Positions 1-9,194 of a stretch of 64,000 nt of DNA are shown one piece after another. Every line of letters starts with the position of its first letter. The stretch's first letter is position 1. Made by a program: the position numbers and the translations under genes. This stretch comes from Streptococcus sp. (lineage in GTDB: Bacteria; Bacillota; Bacilli; Lactobacillales; Streptococcaceae): NCBI GenBank assembly GCA_030528055.1, contig JAUMZQ010000011.1, forward strand, positions 1-64,000, read 5' to 3'. The notes under the pieces are model-generated. The model did no database searches. It was not told the origin of the DNA and saw only the letters and a list, made by a program, of their open reading frames with translations.

Positions 1-55
1 TTTCGTCTCCTCTCGGGCTTAGTTATAGGTCACCCACTACAGTTGACATAGAGCC
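1..55 (+). mobile_element. Right end of an ISL3-family IS, cut by the window edge
   Basis: Bases 2-22 encode the last residues of a transposase (FVSSRA then TAG), the same C-terminus as the complete element at 5153-6560. Bases 32-55 match that element's right inverted repeat and end in GAGCC. Compared with the complete copy, this end has about three substitutions and one extra base, so it is a diverged copy in the same orientation. It stops one base before the jag stop codon. The rest of the element lies to the left of the window. Confidence 0.85.
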
Positions 56-56
56 C

Positions 57-1076
57 CTATTCTGCATCAATATCGACCACAACATATCGATTCGGCTCGT
101 CGCCTTCTGAATAACTGGTTACACCATCCATTTTTGAAATAATGCGGTGAATGATTTTGCGTTCACTATTTGACATAGGGTCTGTATGTTGACCATACCG
201 TTCTTCCAAGGCACGTTGTGCTAATTTTTGAGCATAACTCTGTAAAACTTCAGCGCGATGTTCTACATAATCATTGACATTAATAGCAATATAAAAGCTC
301 TTTGAATATTGATTGTAAAGGTAGTTTTGTGCTAGTAATTGTAACGATTTCAACACTTTTCCATGATAGCCAATAACACGTCCTGGTTCATTTGTATCAA
401 TTTGCATATTAATAGTACGGCGATTGTGGGTGCTAGACAAGGTCGCTTCGACATCCATTTCATCCACAACTTTTTGAACGTAATCTGTCACATGCTTCAC
501 TACTTCTTCAATATCATAATCTTCTTCAACTTGAATCCCTAAGTTAGAGAAAGAATCTGTATCGGAAACCACTTCTTGTTCGTCAGAGGCTTCTACAGAA
601 GTTTCCTCTTTCTCCGTAGTTTCTTCTTTGTGAATAGAATCAATAGCCGATTGAGTTTTTAACAAATCAATCGTACCAGTTTCTTCCAAAATAGTATTGG
701 CTTGCTTTTCATTTTTAAGAATTTTTGCTTTTACATCCTCTGAAACTGTTTCGCCTTCTTCTTCAACTTTTTTAATAGCTGCAACCACTCGACCCAAATC
801 AACAGTCGCTTCACTGACACTTTGAACTGGTTCATTCTTTGCATTAATTTCTTCTGGAACACCTTTGACAGCTTTTTGATTGGCTTTCACAACCGTTGTT
901 TCAGCAATCGGTTCAATATCTACCTGAGCCAACTTCTTACCAAATAGGCCTAAAAAACCTTTCTTTTCACGTGAAATAATTGTGATATGTGCTCTCATTC
1001 GTGAAATATCTAATGTTTTCAATCCATTCTGAATTGCTTCCTCAACATTTGCTCCTGTAAAAATAACCATTTTCAA
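57..1076 (-). CDS. jag: RNA-binding protein Jag/KhpB (EloR)
   Basis: Cytoplasmic RNA-binding protein of the Jag/KhpB family, which in streptococci affects cell elongation and pairs with KhpA (family knowledge). The N-terminal Jag domain carries KKGFLGLFGKK near residues 38-48. A long acidic, low-complexity linker follows (about 60-190), then a KH domain with GRVIGYHGK near residue 230 and a C-terminal R3H domain containing SERKIIHRII. The start is TTG, or ATG two codons later, behind a GGAGG site. It is the last gene of the rnpA-yidC-jag transcription unit, 14 bases after yidC. A diverged IS end abuts its stop codon but the protein looks complete. Confidence 0.93.
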   Translation of the reverse strand: MKMVIFTGANVEEAIQNGLKTLDISRMRAHITIISREKKGFLGLFGKKLAQVDIEPIAETTVVKANQKAVKGVPEEINAKNEPVQSVSEATVDLGRVVAAIKKVEEEGETVSEDVKAKILKNEKQANTILEETGTIDLLKTQSAIDSIHKEETTEKEETSVEASDEQEVVSDTDSFSNLGIQVEEDYDIEEVVKHVTDYVQKVVDEMDVEATLSSTHNRRTINMQIDTNEPGRVIGYHGKVLKSLQLLAQNYLYNQYSKSFYIAINVNDYVEHRAEVLQSYAQKLAQRALEERYGQHTDPMSNSERKIIHRIISKMDGVTSYSEGDEPNRYVVVDIDAE

Positions 1077-1090
1077 GAGTCCTCCTTATC

Positions 1091-1906
1091 TCATCTTTTC
1101 TTTTTTTGTGCCTTTTTGAGTGCACGTTGTTTTTTTATCTTCAATTTGTATTCTGCTTTTTCTTTTGCCTCGCGCTCAGAAATAATCTTAAAAGGATTGC
1201 TAAAAATAAGAGTTTGCAAGACTTGATAAGCATTGGATACGCTCCAATAAAGAGCGACCCCACTAGCAGCATAGACTGCAAAAAAGAATATCATCACTGG
1301 CATTGCATACATCATAAATAGCAAGGCACCATTTTTTTCTGTCAAAGATTTATTAGATAACCATGTACTTAAGAAAGTAAAGAGTGCAGCCAAAATAGGA
1401 AGAATATAAAACGGATCCGACGTTCCTAAGTTCAACCACAGGAACTGACCAGTCTTTAGAAATTCTACCCTAGTTAATGCTTGAAACAAGGCAAACAGAA
1501 CAGGCATCTGAATCAACAATGGAAGTAAAGACGCATAGGGATTAACCCCTTTTTCTTTATAAAGTTTCCTTTGTTCTTCCAGTAAAAGAGTACGGCTTTC
1601 CATATCTTTTCCGGGATATTTGGACTGCAATTTCTTAAGAAGAGGTTGTATCTCCTGCATCTTTCGTGAAGAATTTATCTGAAACTGAAATACTGGCAAT
1701 AAAACCGTCCGAATCAGAATCGTAAATAAAATAATACCAATCCCAATACTTCCATTAAAAGATAGAAAACGAATGGTTTCCGCAAAAAGATAGACCATTT
1801 TTTCCCATAAATCGTTTGACTGATCAGTCACTTTACTCGTTCCACAAGCAGTAAGAAAGAGCAATGCGCTTCCTAGCATGAGCCCCAGTTTATATTTTTT
1901 ATTCAC
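1091..1906 (-). CDS. yidC: Membrane protein insertase YidC
   Basis: Membrane insertase of the YidC/Oxa1/SpoIIIJ family. It has a lipoprotein signal peptide with lipobox LTAC near residues 19-22, then several hydrophobic segments, and a very basic C-terminal tail rich in KK and KKAQKKKR, which suits ribosome contact. I chose a GTG start at 1906 because the GAAGG site lies just upstream and the GTG overlaps the end of rnpA (the rnpA stop falls within GTGAATAA). This gives 272 residues, a normal length; the earlier ATG at 1936 has no good ribosome site. It lies between rnpA and jag in the conserved order. Confidence 0.95.
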   Translation of the reverse strand: MNKKYKLGLMLGSALLFLTACGTSKVTDQSNDLWEKMVYLFAETIRFLSFNGSIGIGIILFTILIRTVLLPVFQFQINSSRKMQEIQPLLKKLQSKYPGKDMESRTLLLEEQRKLYKEKGVNPYASLLPLLIQMPVLFALFQALTRVEFLKTGQFLWLNLGTSDPFYILPILAALFTFLSTWLSNKSLTEKNGALLFMMYAMPVMIFFFAVYAASGVALYWSVSNAYQVLQTLIFSNPFKIISEREAKEKAEYKLKIKKQRALKKAQKKKR

Positions 1907-2249
1907 AAATAAATCCTTCCTGATAAACTTTTGCAATTTTTAATACATGTAAAAGATTTTGTTCCACTTGATGATAATCCAATTCTTCCACACCCTTACG
2001 AGCAATAACAACAAAATCAACCTGTATCAATTCTTGTTGATGTTGCATTAGGATATGACGAATTTTCCGTTTTATGCGATTTCGCACAACTGCATTTCCT
2101 AGCTTCTTACTAACAGAAATTCCTACTCGAAAATGTGCTTGCTTGCTATCTAATCGATAAATGACAAATTTTCTATTTGCAAAATTTTGTCCATTTTTAA
2201 AAATCGCATTGAAATCTTTTTCTCTCTTGACGCGATAGTTTTTTCTCAA
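1899..2249 (-). CDS. rnpA: Ribonuclease P protein component
   Basis: Small basic protein subunit of RNase P, which with the rnpB RNA trims the 5' ends of tRNA precursors. The 116 residues match the family length, and the signature [12 protein letters not shown] is at about residues 56-67. The start is TTG at 2249, seven bases after a GGAG site. It overlaps the start of yidC by eight bases, implying coupled translation. A likely extended -10 promoter (TGGTATAAT on the minus strand) lies about 30 bases upstream of the start. Confidence 0.95.
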   Translation of the reverse strand: MRKNYRVKREKDFNAIFKNGQNFANRKFVIYRLDSKQAHFRVGISVSKKLGNAVVRNRIKRKIRHILMQHQQELIQVDFVVIARKGVEELDYHQVEQNLLHVLKIAKVYQEGFICE

Positions 2250-2279
2250 AACTCAACTCCATCCACCAAAATTAATTCT

Positions 2280-2288
2280 ATTATACCA
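2280..2288 (-). promoter_or_regulatory. Extended -10 promoter of rnpA-yidC-jag
   Basis: On the minus strand the sequence reads TGGTATAAT, a consensus extended -10 element with TATAAT at 2280-2285. No convincing -35 is visible. It sits between the argH terminator and the rnpA start. Confidence 0.55.
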
Positions 2289-2357
2289 TAATTTCTAAAA
2301 AAACCAATAAGGACAAGGTTTTTCAAGAATGTAGTTTATTTTTTGACAATCTCACCA

Positions 2358-2387
2358 AAAAACATCGCAAAATTTTGCGATGTTTTT
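2358..2387 (-). terminator. Terminator after argH
   Basis: A perfect palindrome with ACATCGCAAAA and TTTTGCGATGT arms, flanked by A and T runs, lies just after the argH stop. It can work in both directions; its natural job is to end argGH transcription before the rnpA promoter. Confidence 0.8.
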
Positions 2388-2393
2388 ATAGTT

Positions 2394-3779
2394 TTATTTA
2401 TCTTCAAATTGTTTTTTGGCTTGCTCTAATTCTTTGCGAATTTGCTCAAATCCTGTACCACCGAGTGAGTTTCTCTTTTGAACAGCTGTTTTTGATTGCA
2501 ACGCCTCGTAGACATCGGCCTCAATTAAAGAAGAAGCTTTTTGATAGTCTTCAAGTGGGATATCTTGCAGATAAATCCCTTCTTTGCTACAATCCAACAC
2601 TAATTTCCCAACAATTTCATGAGCTTGACGGAATGGCAAGCCTTTTTTCGCTAGATAATCTGCCAATTCTGTTGCATTGGAAAAATCTTTTTGAGTTGAC
2701 TGCAACATTTTTTCTTTATTGACTGTCATGCTTGAAATCATACCAGCCATAATATCTAAAGACTTTTTGATCGTATCTACAGTATCAAACATTCCTTCTT
2801 TATCTTCTTGCAAATCCTTATTATATGCCAAAGGTAAAGACTTCATAATCGTCAAAAGGCCGAAGAGATGCCCATAAACGCGACCAGACTTTCCTCTAAT
2901 CAGCTCTGCCATATCCGGATTTTTTTTCTGCGGCATAATGGAAGAACCTGTGCTAAAGGTATCAGATAATTGAACAAATTGATATTCGTAACTACACCAG
3001 TTGATTATCTCTTCACAAAAACGAGACAGATGCATCATCAAAATACTACTATTTGAAAGAAATTCCAATATAAAATCACGATCACTAACAGCGTCCAATG
3101 AATTGTGGTAAATAGCTTTAAAGCCCATTAATTCTGCTGTCAATTCACGATTTATTGGGAAAGTGGTTCCTGCAAGGGCAGCAGCTCCCAAGGGTGAAAT
3201 ATCCGTGTGTTTTAAGTTAAACTCATAGCGCTCGCTATCACGTTTAAACATATTGTAATAGGCTAGTAAATGATGAGCAAAGCTAATCGGCTGGGCATGT
3301 TGTAAATGCGTATAACCCGGCATAACTGTTTCTACATGTTCTTCTGCCAAAACCAATAATACTTGACATAGATGGTGAATTTTCTCAATCATCTGAGAAA
3401 GTTGATCTTTGAGATACAAGTGCATGTCCGTAGCTACTTGGTCATTACGTGAACGAGCTGTGTGTAATTTCCCAGCGACTGCTCCAATCTTCTCCGTCAA
3501 CAAGGATTCCATATTCATGTGGATATCTTCGTTCGTCACATCAAATTCAAGTTCACCTGCTTGGTATGCTGTTTGAAGTTCTTCCAATCCTTTTTGAATA
3601 GCTAGAGCATCTGCTGGAGCAATAATTCCCGTCTCTCCTAGCATCTTTACATGAGCCAAACTTCCTTCTAAGTCATAAGGTGCCAAACGGTAATCAAAAT
3701 GAATACTCGCTCCAAATTCTTCTACCCAACTTTCTAAAGTTGCTTCAAAACGTCCACCCCACAATTTATGATTTGTCAT
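2394..3779 (-). CDS. argH: Argininosuccinate lyase
   Basis: Catalyses the last step of arginine synthesis, argininosuccinate to arginine plus fumarate, in the cytosol. The fumarase/aspartase-superfamily signature [12 protein letters not shown] is near residue 280, and the conserved TARSRNDQV motif is near residue 108. The length of 461 is normal. The ATG follows an AGAGG site. It lies 15 bases after argG in the same operon, so the two genes supply the citrulline-to-arginine steps together. Confidence 0.97.
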   Translation of the reverse strand: MTNHKLWGGRFEATLESWVEEFGASIHFDYRLAPYDLEGSLAHVKMLGETGIIAPADALAIQKGLEELQTAYQAGELEFDVTNEDIHMNMESLLTEKIGAVAGKLHTARSRNDQVATDMHLYLKDQLSQMIEKIHHLCQVLLVLAEEHVETVMPGYTHLQHAQPISFAHHLLAYYNMFKRDSERYEFNLKHTDISPLGAAALAGTTFPINRELTAELMGFKAIYHNSLDAVSDRDFILEFLSNSSILMMHLSRFCEEIINWCSYEYQFVQLSDTFSTGSSIMPQKKNPDMAELIRGKSGRVYGHLFGLLTIMKSLPLAYNKDLQEDKEGMFDTVDTIKKSLDIMAGMISSMTVNKEKMLQSTQKDFSNATELADYLAKKGLPFRQAHEIVGKLVLDCSKEGIYLQDIPLEDYQKASSLIEADVYEALQSKTAVQKRNSLGGTGFEQIRKELEQAKKQFEDK

Positions 3780-3794
3780 CTGAACCTCTCTTTT

Positions 3795-4994
3795 CTAGTC
3801 CTTCAAATGAGATTGAATTTCAGCATGTACTTTTGATGGTAAGCCCCAAAGTTTAATGAAACCAATCGCTGCATCTTGGTCAAATGTATCTGCACTAGTG
3901 TAGGTTGCCAAATTCTCATCATAGAGTGAGTTAGCTGATTTTCTAGCAACAACTGTTGCAGAACCTTTGTATAACTTGACTTTGGCTACTCCATTAACCA
4001 CTTCTTGTGTAGACTTGATATAAGCAATTAAAGCTTCCGTTGCAGGATTAAACCAAAGACCATTGTAGATGAGATTTGATAGTTCATTTTCTACAATCGG
4101 TTTAAAATGAGCCAATTCTCTAACAAGCGTTATATCTTCAATTTCTTTATGTGCCGCAAGAAGAGTAACTGCTCCTGGGCATTCATAGATTTCCCGCGAT
4201 TTGATACCAACCAAACGATTTTCCACATGGTCAATCCGACCAACTCCGTGATTTCCAGCAATATCATTCAATTCTAAAATAAGGTCAGCTAGCTTGAACG
4301 GTTTCCCATTTAATGAAATTGGAACACCGCGTTTAAACTCAATATCAACGTATTCGGGAGTATCTGGTGCAGATTCTGGTGATTTCGTTAAATCATATGC
4401 TTCTTCTGGTGCTTCATTCCAAGGATTTTCCAAGACTCCACATTCATTAGCACGTCCCCAAAGATTTTGGTCAACAGAATAAGGGTTGTCTAAATCAGCT
4501 GGAATCGGCACTCCATTCTCTTTTGCGTACTTGATTTCTTCTTCACGTGACCATTTCCACTCACGGACAGGTGCAATGACTTTTAACTTGGGATCCAAAG
4601 AGGCAATAGCAACCTCAAACCGAACTTGATCGTTTCCTTTTCCAGTACAGCCATGTGCAATAATTGTTGCGTTTGTTTTGTGAGCAATTTCCACTAATTT
4701 TTTAGAAATAAGCGGTCGGCTAAGGGCAGACACAAGAGGATATTTTTGTTCGTAGAAGGTGTGCCCTTGCAGAGCAACTAAGGCATAGTCTTCTGCAAAT
4801 TCGTCCTTAACATCAATAACGTGCGATTCAATCGCACCCACTTTTAAAGCTTTATCATGAATGAATTGTAAATCATTTCCCTCACCTACATCCATGCAGA
4901 CTGCAATAACATCATAATCTTTGCTGAGCCAAGTAATAGCTACAGACGTGTCTAAACCTCCCGAATAAGCTAAAATAGCTTTCTCTTTAGTCAT
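3795..4994 (-). CDS. argG: Argininosuccinate synthase
   Basis: Joins citrulline and aspartate using ATP to make argininosuccinate. The N-terminal ATP pyrophosphatase loop [10 protein letters not shown] (residues 9-18) and the [13 protein letters not shown] motif near 115 are clear, and 399 residues is the normal length. First gene of argGH. A good promoter (TTGACA, 17 bases, TAGAAT on the minus strand) lies about 50 bases upstream, and two weak ARG-box-like sites lie further upstream. No argC, argJ, argB, argD or argF genes are in the window, so citrulline must come from elsewhere. Confidence 0.97.
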   Translation of the reverse strand: MTKEKAILAYSGGLDTSVAITWLSKDYDVIAVCMDVGEGNDLQFIHDKALKVGAIESHVIDVKDEFAEDYALVALQGHTFYEQKYPLVSALSRPLISKKLVEIAHKTNATIIAHGCTGKGNDQVRFEVAIASLDPKLKVIAPVREWKWSREEEIKYAKENGVPIPADLDNPYSVDQNLWGRANECGVLENPWNEAPEEAYDLTKSPESAPDTPEYVDIEFKRGVPISLNGKPFKLADLILELNDIAGNHGVGRIDHVENRLVGIKSREIYECPGAVTLLAAHKEIEDITLVRELAHFKPIVENELSNLIYNGLWFNPATEALIAYIKSTQEVVNGVAKVKLYKGSATVVARKSANSLYDENLATYTSADTFDQDAAIGFIKLWGLPSKVHAEIQSHLKD

Positions 4995-5037
4995 GTGAAT
5001 TACCTCTATTTCTTCTACTTATTTTTTAGTTTTATAC

Positions 5038-5066
5038 ATTCTACTCTATGGTAAAACAAATGTCAA
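5038..5066 (-). promoter_or_regulatory. argG promoter
   Basis: On the minus strand TTGACA (5061-5066) is followed after 17 bases by TAGAAT (5038-5043), a close match to the sigma-A consensus. It is the only strong promoter between the IS and argG. Confidence 0.75.
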
Positions 5067-5074
5067 GAAAAATC

Positions 5075-5117
5075 TCAATATTTATTAAAATAAAAGCGTT
5101 TTATAAATATTTATTCT
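5075..5117. promoter_or_regulatory. Two candidate ArgR/AhrC boxes
   Basis: Two 14-base sites each match 12 of 14 positions of the ARG-box core TGAATWWWWATTCA: 5075-5088 (TCAATATTTATTAA) and 5104-5117 (TAAATATTTATTCT). They lie upstream of the argG -35. The region is AT-rich, so chance matches are possible. Confidence 0.35.
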
Positions 5118-5144
5118 TTTTTATGAATAAAATTATGTTTAGCT

Positions 5145-5152
5145 TAAAAATA
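5145..5152. repeat. Left copy of the IS target-site duplication
   Basis: TAAAAATA directly precedes the left inverted repeat and is repeated exactly at 6561-6568 after the right repeat. Eight bases is the duplication size known for ISL3-family elements. Confidence 0.92.
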
Positions 5153-6560
5153 GGCTCTATAATATCTGTAGTGGGTAAACCCATTATAGAGATTATGGAG
5201 CTTTTTGAGTACACAAAAAGTCCCATAAGACTTATAATGAAAAGCGCCAAACCATCATTAGAAAGAATCTTATGGAACATATTCATCATACCACACTACT
5301 CATCGGAATGAAAGACAAAAATATCACCATAAACAATGCTTGGAGGCACGAAACTCATATTGAGCTTATGGCTACACTAGACTACCAGCCTCCTATGTGT
5401 AAACACTGCACAGGAAAACAAATCAAATATGATTTCCAAAAACCTTCTAAAATCCCTTTTATTGAAATTGCTGGTCTACCTAGTCTCATTCGCTTAAAAA
5501 AGAGACGGTTTCAGTGTAAATCCTGTCATAAAGTCACCATTTCTAAAACTAACCTCGTTAAGAAAAATTGTCAAATCTCTGAAGTACTAAGACAAAAAAT
5601 TGCTCAGCTCCTGCTTAATAGAGAGTCTCTTACCCATATCGCCTCTAAACTCGCTATCTCAACCTCTACAGTCTATCGGAAACTAAAAGAGTTTCAAGCT
5701 AAAGAGCTTTATAATACTCTTCCTGAAGTCCTTTCTTGGGATGAATTTTCTTACCAAAAGGGAAAACTAGCCTTTATCGCTCAGAATTTCAAGACTAAGA
5801 AAATCATTACCATTCTTGATAATAGGTGCCAAACAACCATTCGAAATTATTTCTTTAAATATTCCAAAGAAGCCAGAAATAGGGTTAAAGTGGTGACTGT
5901 TGACATGTCTGGAAGCTATATTCCCATCATCAAAATCCTTTTCCCTAAAGCTAAAATTGTTCTGGATCGTTTCCATATTGTCCAACATATGAACAGGGCT
6001 CTTAGTAAAACTAGAATCCAAATCATGAAACAATTTCCTAAGAAGTCCCTTGAATATCGTGCTCTTAAATACTATTGGAAACTCATTCAGAAGGATAGTC
6101 GAAAACTATCTTTGAACACCTTCTACTCTAGAACTTTCAGAGAAACCATCACATCTAGAGAATGTCTGTCTAAAATCTTTAAACTGGTCCCTGAATTAAA
6201 AACTTACTACGACCTCTATCAACTCTTGCTTTTTCACTTGCAAGAGAAGAATGTTAAGCATTTCTTTGACTTAATACAGGATGAACTACCTTATCTCAAT
6301 CATACCTTTAAAACGACGTTAAATACCTTTATACGTTATAAAACCTACGTCACTAATGCCATTGAACTCCCCTATTCTAACGCTAAGCTTGAGGCGACAA
6401 ACAAACTCATCAAAGACATCAAACGCAATGCCTTTGGTTATCGGAACTTTGAAAACTTTAAACAACGTATCTACATCGCTTTGAACATCAAAAAAGAGAA
6501 GACGAAGTTCGTCTCCTCTCGTGCTTAATTATAGTCACCCACTACAGTTGACATAGAGCC
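5153..6560 (+). mobile_element. Complete ISL3-family insertion sequence (IS1167-like)
   Basis: A 1408-bp element with 24-bp imperfect terminal repeats: the left end starts GGCTCTATAATATCTGTAG and the right end, read inward, GGCTCTATGTCAACTGTAG. Both run into TGGGT. Perfect 8-bp duplications (TAAAAATA) flank it. One transposase gene fills it. The target is the T-tract after the gltX terminator hairpin, and the duplication leaves that terminator with an intact U-tract. A second, diverged copy in the same orientation ends at base 55. Confidence 0.95.
5272..6528 (+). CDS. ISL3-family transposase
   Basis: DDE transposase of 418 residues. The N-terminal part has a zinc-binding pattern with CKHC near residue 39 and CKSC near residue 77, then a helix-turn-helix region near 105-130 (LTHIASKLAISTSTVYRKL). 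The catalytic core shows SWDEF near residue 154, TVDMSGSY near 207 and KLEATNKLIKD near 381, consistent with D, D and E. The frame is intact from start to stop, so the element may be active. It uses TAA; the copy at the left edge uses TAG. Confidence 0.95.
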   Translation: MEHIHHTTLLIGMKDKNITINNAWRHETHIELMATLDYQPPMCKHCTGKQIKYDFQKPSKIPFIEIAGLPSLIRLKKRRFQCKSCHKVTISKTNLVKKNCQISEVLRQKIAQLLLNRESLTHIASKLAISTSTVYRKLKEFQAKELYNTLPEVLSWDEFSYQKGKLAFIAQNFKTKKIITILDNRCQTTIRNYFFKYSKEARNRVKVVTVDMSGSYIPIIKILFPKAKIVLDRFHIVQHMNRALSKTRIQIMKQFPKKSLEYRALKYYWKLIQKDSRKLSLNTFYSRTFRETITSRECLSKIFKLVPELKTYYDLYQLLLFHLQEKNVKHFFDLIQDELPYLNHTFKTTLNTFIRYKTYVTNAIELPYSNAKLEATNKLIKDIKRNAFGYRNFENFKQRIYIALNIKKEKTKFVSSRA

Positions 6561-6568
6561 TAAAAATA
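6561..6568. repeat. Right copy of the IS target-site duplication
   Basis: TAAAAATA, identical to 5145-5152. On the minus strand this forms the U-rich tail of the gltX terminator. Confidence 0.92.
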
Positions 6569-6598
6569 AAGCCAATCCTGAAAACAAGATTGGCTTTA
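6561..6598 (-). terminator. gltX terminator
   Basis: On the minus strand AAAGCCAATC and GATTGGCTTT form a 10-bp stem followed by TATTTTTA. It lies directly after the gltX stop, and the IS inserted into its T-tract. Confidence 0.8.
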
Positions 6599-6600
6599 TT

Positions 6601-8061
6601 CTATTTTTTTATTATTTCTAGCATATTTTCAATATGTTGGATTGATTTTTCACGTCCCAAAAGGTAGATCGTATCTGGGAGTTCTGGTCCATGCATTTCT
6701 CCAGAAACAGCAATACGAATGGGCATAAAAAGATTTTTTCCTTTTATACCGGTTTCTTTTTTAACAGCTTTAATTTGAGGGAAGATATTTTCAGATTTAA
6801 AATCTTCATCACTCAAGGCTTCCAATTTTTCCTTAAATGCTTCCAGTACCGTCACAACCGTTTCTCCAGCCATAATTTCTTTTTCTGCCTCTGTTAATTC
6901 TGGAAAATCTGCGAAAAAGAGATCTGTCAACGGTAGGATTTCATCTACAGATTTCATTTGTGGTTGATATAACTGCACTAATTTTTCAGCTTTATCCGTT
7001 AATCTGCCGGCAGATTCTAGATAGGGTTTTGCCATTGCAAATATTGTTTGGAAATCAGCATGTTTAATGTAATCATTGCTCATCCAATCCAGTTTCTTTT
7101 GGTCAAAAGCTGCTGGTGATTTACTAAGACGCGCTTCATCAAATAACTGAATTAGTTCTTCACGAGAGAAAATCTCATCTTCTCCTCCCGGATTCCAACC
7201 TAATAAAGCAATAAAATTGAAAACAGCTTCTGGTAAATAACCTTTTTTCCTATAATCTTCAATAAATTGCAAGGTATTGGTATCACGCTTAGAAAGTTTT
7301 TTCCCTGTTTCACTATTAATAATCAAGGTCATATGACCAAATTGTGGTGCTTCCCATCCTAAAGCTTCATACACCATCAATTGTTTAGGGGTATTTGCAA
7401 TATGGTCATCTCCACGGATAACATGAGAAATAGCCATCAAATGATCATCTACAACAACTGCAAAATTATAAGTAGGATAACCATCTTTCTTTTGAATAAC
7501 CCAATCTCCTCCGATATTGGATCCCTCAAATTCGATTTCGCCTTTTACCATATCATCCCATTTATAGATGCTGTGTTCGTTTACCTTCAAACGCACCGTC
7601 GGCACAATCCCTTTATTTTCACGCTCTGCTATATAGCTGGCTTTTTCTTCCTCCGTCATCCCTAAAAACTCATTGATATAACGAGGCGTTTCACCAGCTG
7701 CTTCCTGACGTTCCCGTTCAGTTGCCAATTCTTCCTCAGTTACATAAGATTTATAGGCCAAACCTTTATCAAGCAACTCATTTACATATTGTTGATAAAT
7801 TTCAAGGCGTTCTGATTGGCGATAGTTTTCATGTGTTTCTGGACTTTCATCCCAATCAATACCTAGCCAGCGAAGATTTTCAAGTTGAGAACGTTCTCCG
7901 TCCTCTACATGACGCTTGCGATCTGTATCCTCAATCCGAATAATAAACGCACCGCCATGATGGCGCGCATAAAGATAATTGAAAAGTGCTGTTCGTGCAT
8001 TTCCAATGTGTAGTAATCCTGTTGGACTTGGTGCATAGCGCACACGAATTTGATTAGACAA
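6601..8061 (-). CDS. gltX: Glutamate-tRNA ligase
   Basis: Class I aminoacyl-tRNA synthetase that charges tRNA-Glu with glutamate. Many Firmicutes also use it to mischarge tRNA-Gln. The ATP-binding motif [14 protein letters not shown] is near residue 10 and the KMSKS-type loop [10 protein letters not shown] near residue 253. I chose the TTG start at 8061 because an AGGAG site lies seven bases upstream and the protein then begins [14 protein letters not shown], as in relatives, for 486 residues. Earlier in-frame ATG codons have no ribosome site. It is followed by its own terminator, now next to the IS. Confidence 0.96.
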   Translation of the reverse strand: MSNQIRVRYAPSPTGLLHIGNARTALFNYLYARHHGGAFIIRIEDTDRKRHVEDGERSQLENLRWLGIDWDESPETHENYRQSERLEIYQQYVNELLDKGLAYKSYVTEEELATERERQEAAGETPRYINEFLGMTEEEKASYIAERENKGIVPTVRLKVNEHSIYKWDDMVKGEIEFEGSNIGGDWVIQKKDGYPTYNFAVVVDDHLMAISHVIRGDDHIANTPKQLMVYEALGWEAPQFGHMTLIINSETGKKLSKRDTNTLQFIEDYRKKGYLPEAVFNFIALLGWNPGGEDEIFSREELIQLFDEARLSKSPAAFDQKKLDWMSNDYIKHADFQTIFAMAKPYLESAGRLTDKAEKLVQLYQPQMKSVDEILPLTDLFFADFPELTEAEKEIMAGETVVTVLEAFKEKLEALSDEDFKSENIFPQIKAVKKETGIKGKNLFMPIRIAVSGEMHGPELPDTIYLLGREKSIQHIENMLEIIKK

Positions 8062-8330
8062 TATATCACTCCTAAATAAATTAATAAGAACACTAAAAAG
8101 TTGCACAAGATAAAACAATGGTAATGATGGACTTCAAACACTACTATTATTGTATTTCACTCTAACATGCGGACATGTTTGGCTGTTACAGGCAATTACT
8201 TTTTAGTTTAAGGTCTTGAAAATGCTCTAAATTTTATACGAAAAAAGGAAATTTAGCTTGCATTCAAACGTTTCTATTATATCATATCGTTTTCTAAAAT
8301 GTAGCTATCTACACTACTTTTCTTTATTTG
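8062..8330 (-). other. Intergenic region with the gltX leader
   Basis: No gene. On the minus strand a consensus TATAAT near 8277-8282 would give a leader of roughly 200 bases before gltX. It can form at least two hairpins: one with GCTAAATTT and AAATTTAGAGC arms, and one with AACATG and CATGTT arms closing a TCCG loop near 8164-8179. I see no T-box sequence, and the function is unknown. Confidence 0.4.
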
Positions 8331-9116
8331 TTACGATAGTCTTTCTTCTAGTTTAAAATCAATCGGTAGCCACTCTAAAATTTTCTCCAATTGTTTATCC
8401 CAATAATACCATTCGTGTTTTCCAGGATCCGTGTAATAGTCTACTTGGTAACCTATTTTTTTAAATTCTTTAACTGCAAAATTATTCGCTTCATAAAGAA
8501 AATCCTGTTCTCCACACCAGACATATAATTTCGTTTTTTTATCGGATTTGGAAGCTAGAGTGGTTAAAGCATGTTCATTTTGTTCAGATTCCCAATTCTC
8601 AATCTGACCGAACACACCTTCCCAGTACCTTTTACTGCCCATATCCGCTTCAGCAGGATTAAAGTCTTTAAAACTAAGAGCTCCTGATAAACTAGCTGCA
8701 TACGAAAAGCGCTGTGTCTCAAAAGCCAACCGAAAAGCTCCGTATCCTCCCATAGACAAGCCCGCTATGAAATTTTTCTCTCGTTTTGTGGACATATATG
8801 GAAAGAAACGCTTAAGCACTACAGGGAGTTCTACCCCAATCAAATCAAAATATGGGTAGCCATATTGAGTATTGGTATACCAACCATTATGAGTATCTGG
8901 CATGACTACAATCAAATTTGTTTTCCGTACGAGGCGTTCTAGAGCTGTTAAACGAAGCCAAGTGGTGTCTTTTCCACCCATCCCGTGTAATAAGTACAAA
9001 ACTGGGATGTCAGAGTTATCTGGATTCTCAACCCTTGCCGCGTCAGGATACAAAAGTTGTACAGAAATATCCAAATCCATTAATTTAGAGTAATAAGTAA
9101 TGTTCATTAAAGCCAT
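8331..9116 (-). CDS. estA: EstA-type serine esterase
   Basis: Alpha/beta-hydrolase of the esterase D / tributyrin esterase family. The nucleophile elbow GLSMGGYGA is near residue 120. A likely acid residue is in CGEQDF near 203 and the catalytic His is in PGKHEW near 230. The oxyanion motif LLHGMGG lies near 42-48. It has 261 residues and no signal peptide, so it acts in the cytosol on short-chain esters. The ATG is six bases after AAAGGAG. It follows rnjB in the same direction, a pairing known in streptococci, with a hairpin between them. Confidence 0.88.
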   Translation of the reverse strand: MALMNITYYSKLMDLDISVQLLYPDAARVENPDNSDIPVLYLLHGMGGKDTTWLRLTALERLVRKTNLIVVMPDTHNGWYTNTQYGYPYFDLIGVELPVVLKRFFPYMSTKREKNFIAGLSMGGYGAFRLAFETQRFSYAASLSGALSFKDFNPAEADMGSKRYWEGVFGQIENWESEQNEHALTTLASKSDKKTKLYVWCGEQDFLYEANNFAVKEFKKIGYQVDYYTDPGKHEWYYWDKQLEKILEWLPIDFKLEERLS

Positions 9117-9139
9117 TTGTATCTCCTTTGACTGAGTTT

Positions 9140-9174
9140 TAAAACAAACTCAGCTAGCAAAGCTAACCGAGTTT
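9140..9174 (-). terminator. Hairpin between rnjB and estA
   Basis: On the minus strand AAACTCGGTTAGC pairs with GCTAGCTGAGTTT (13 bp, two wobble pairs) around a TTT loop, followed by TGTTTT. It could end or reduce transcription between rnjB and estA. Confidence 0.6.
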
Positions 9175-9194
9175 AAGAAATTCATGCGTATCTG

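Noticed and set aside
5048..5311. 87-codon ORF across the left IS end
   Set aside because: It spans the argG upstream region and the inverted repeat in an unrelated frame; no ribosome site and no recognisable protein.
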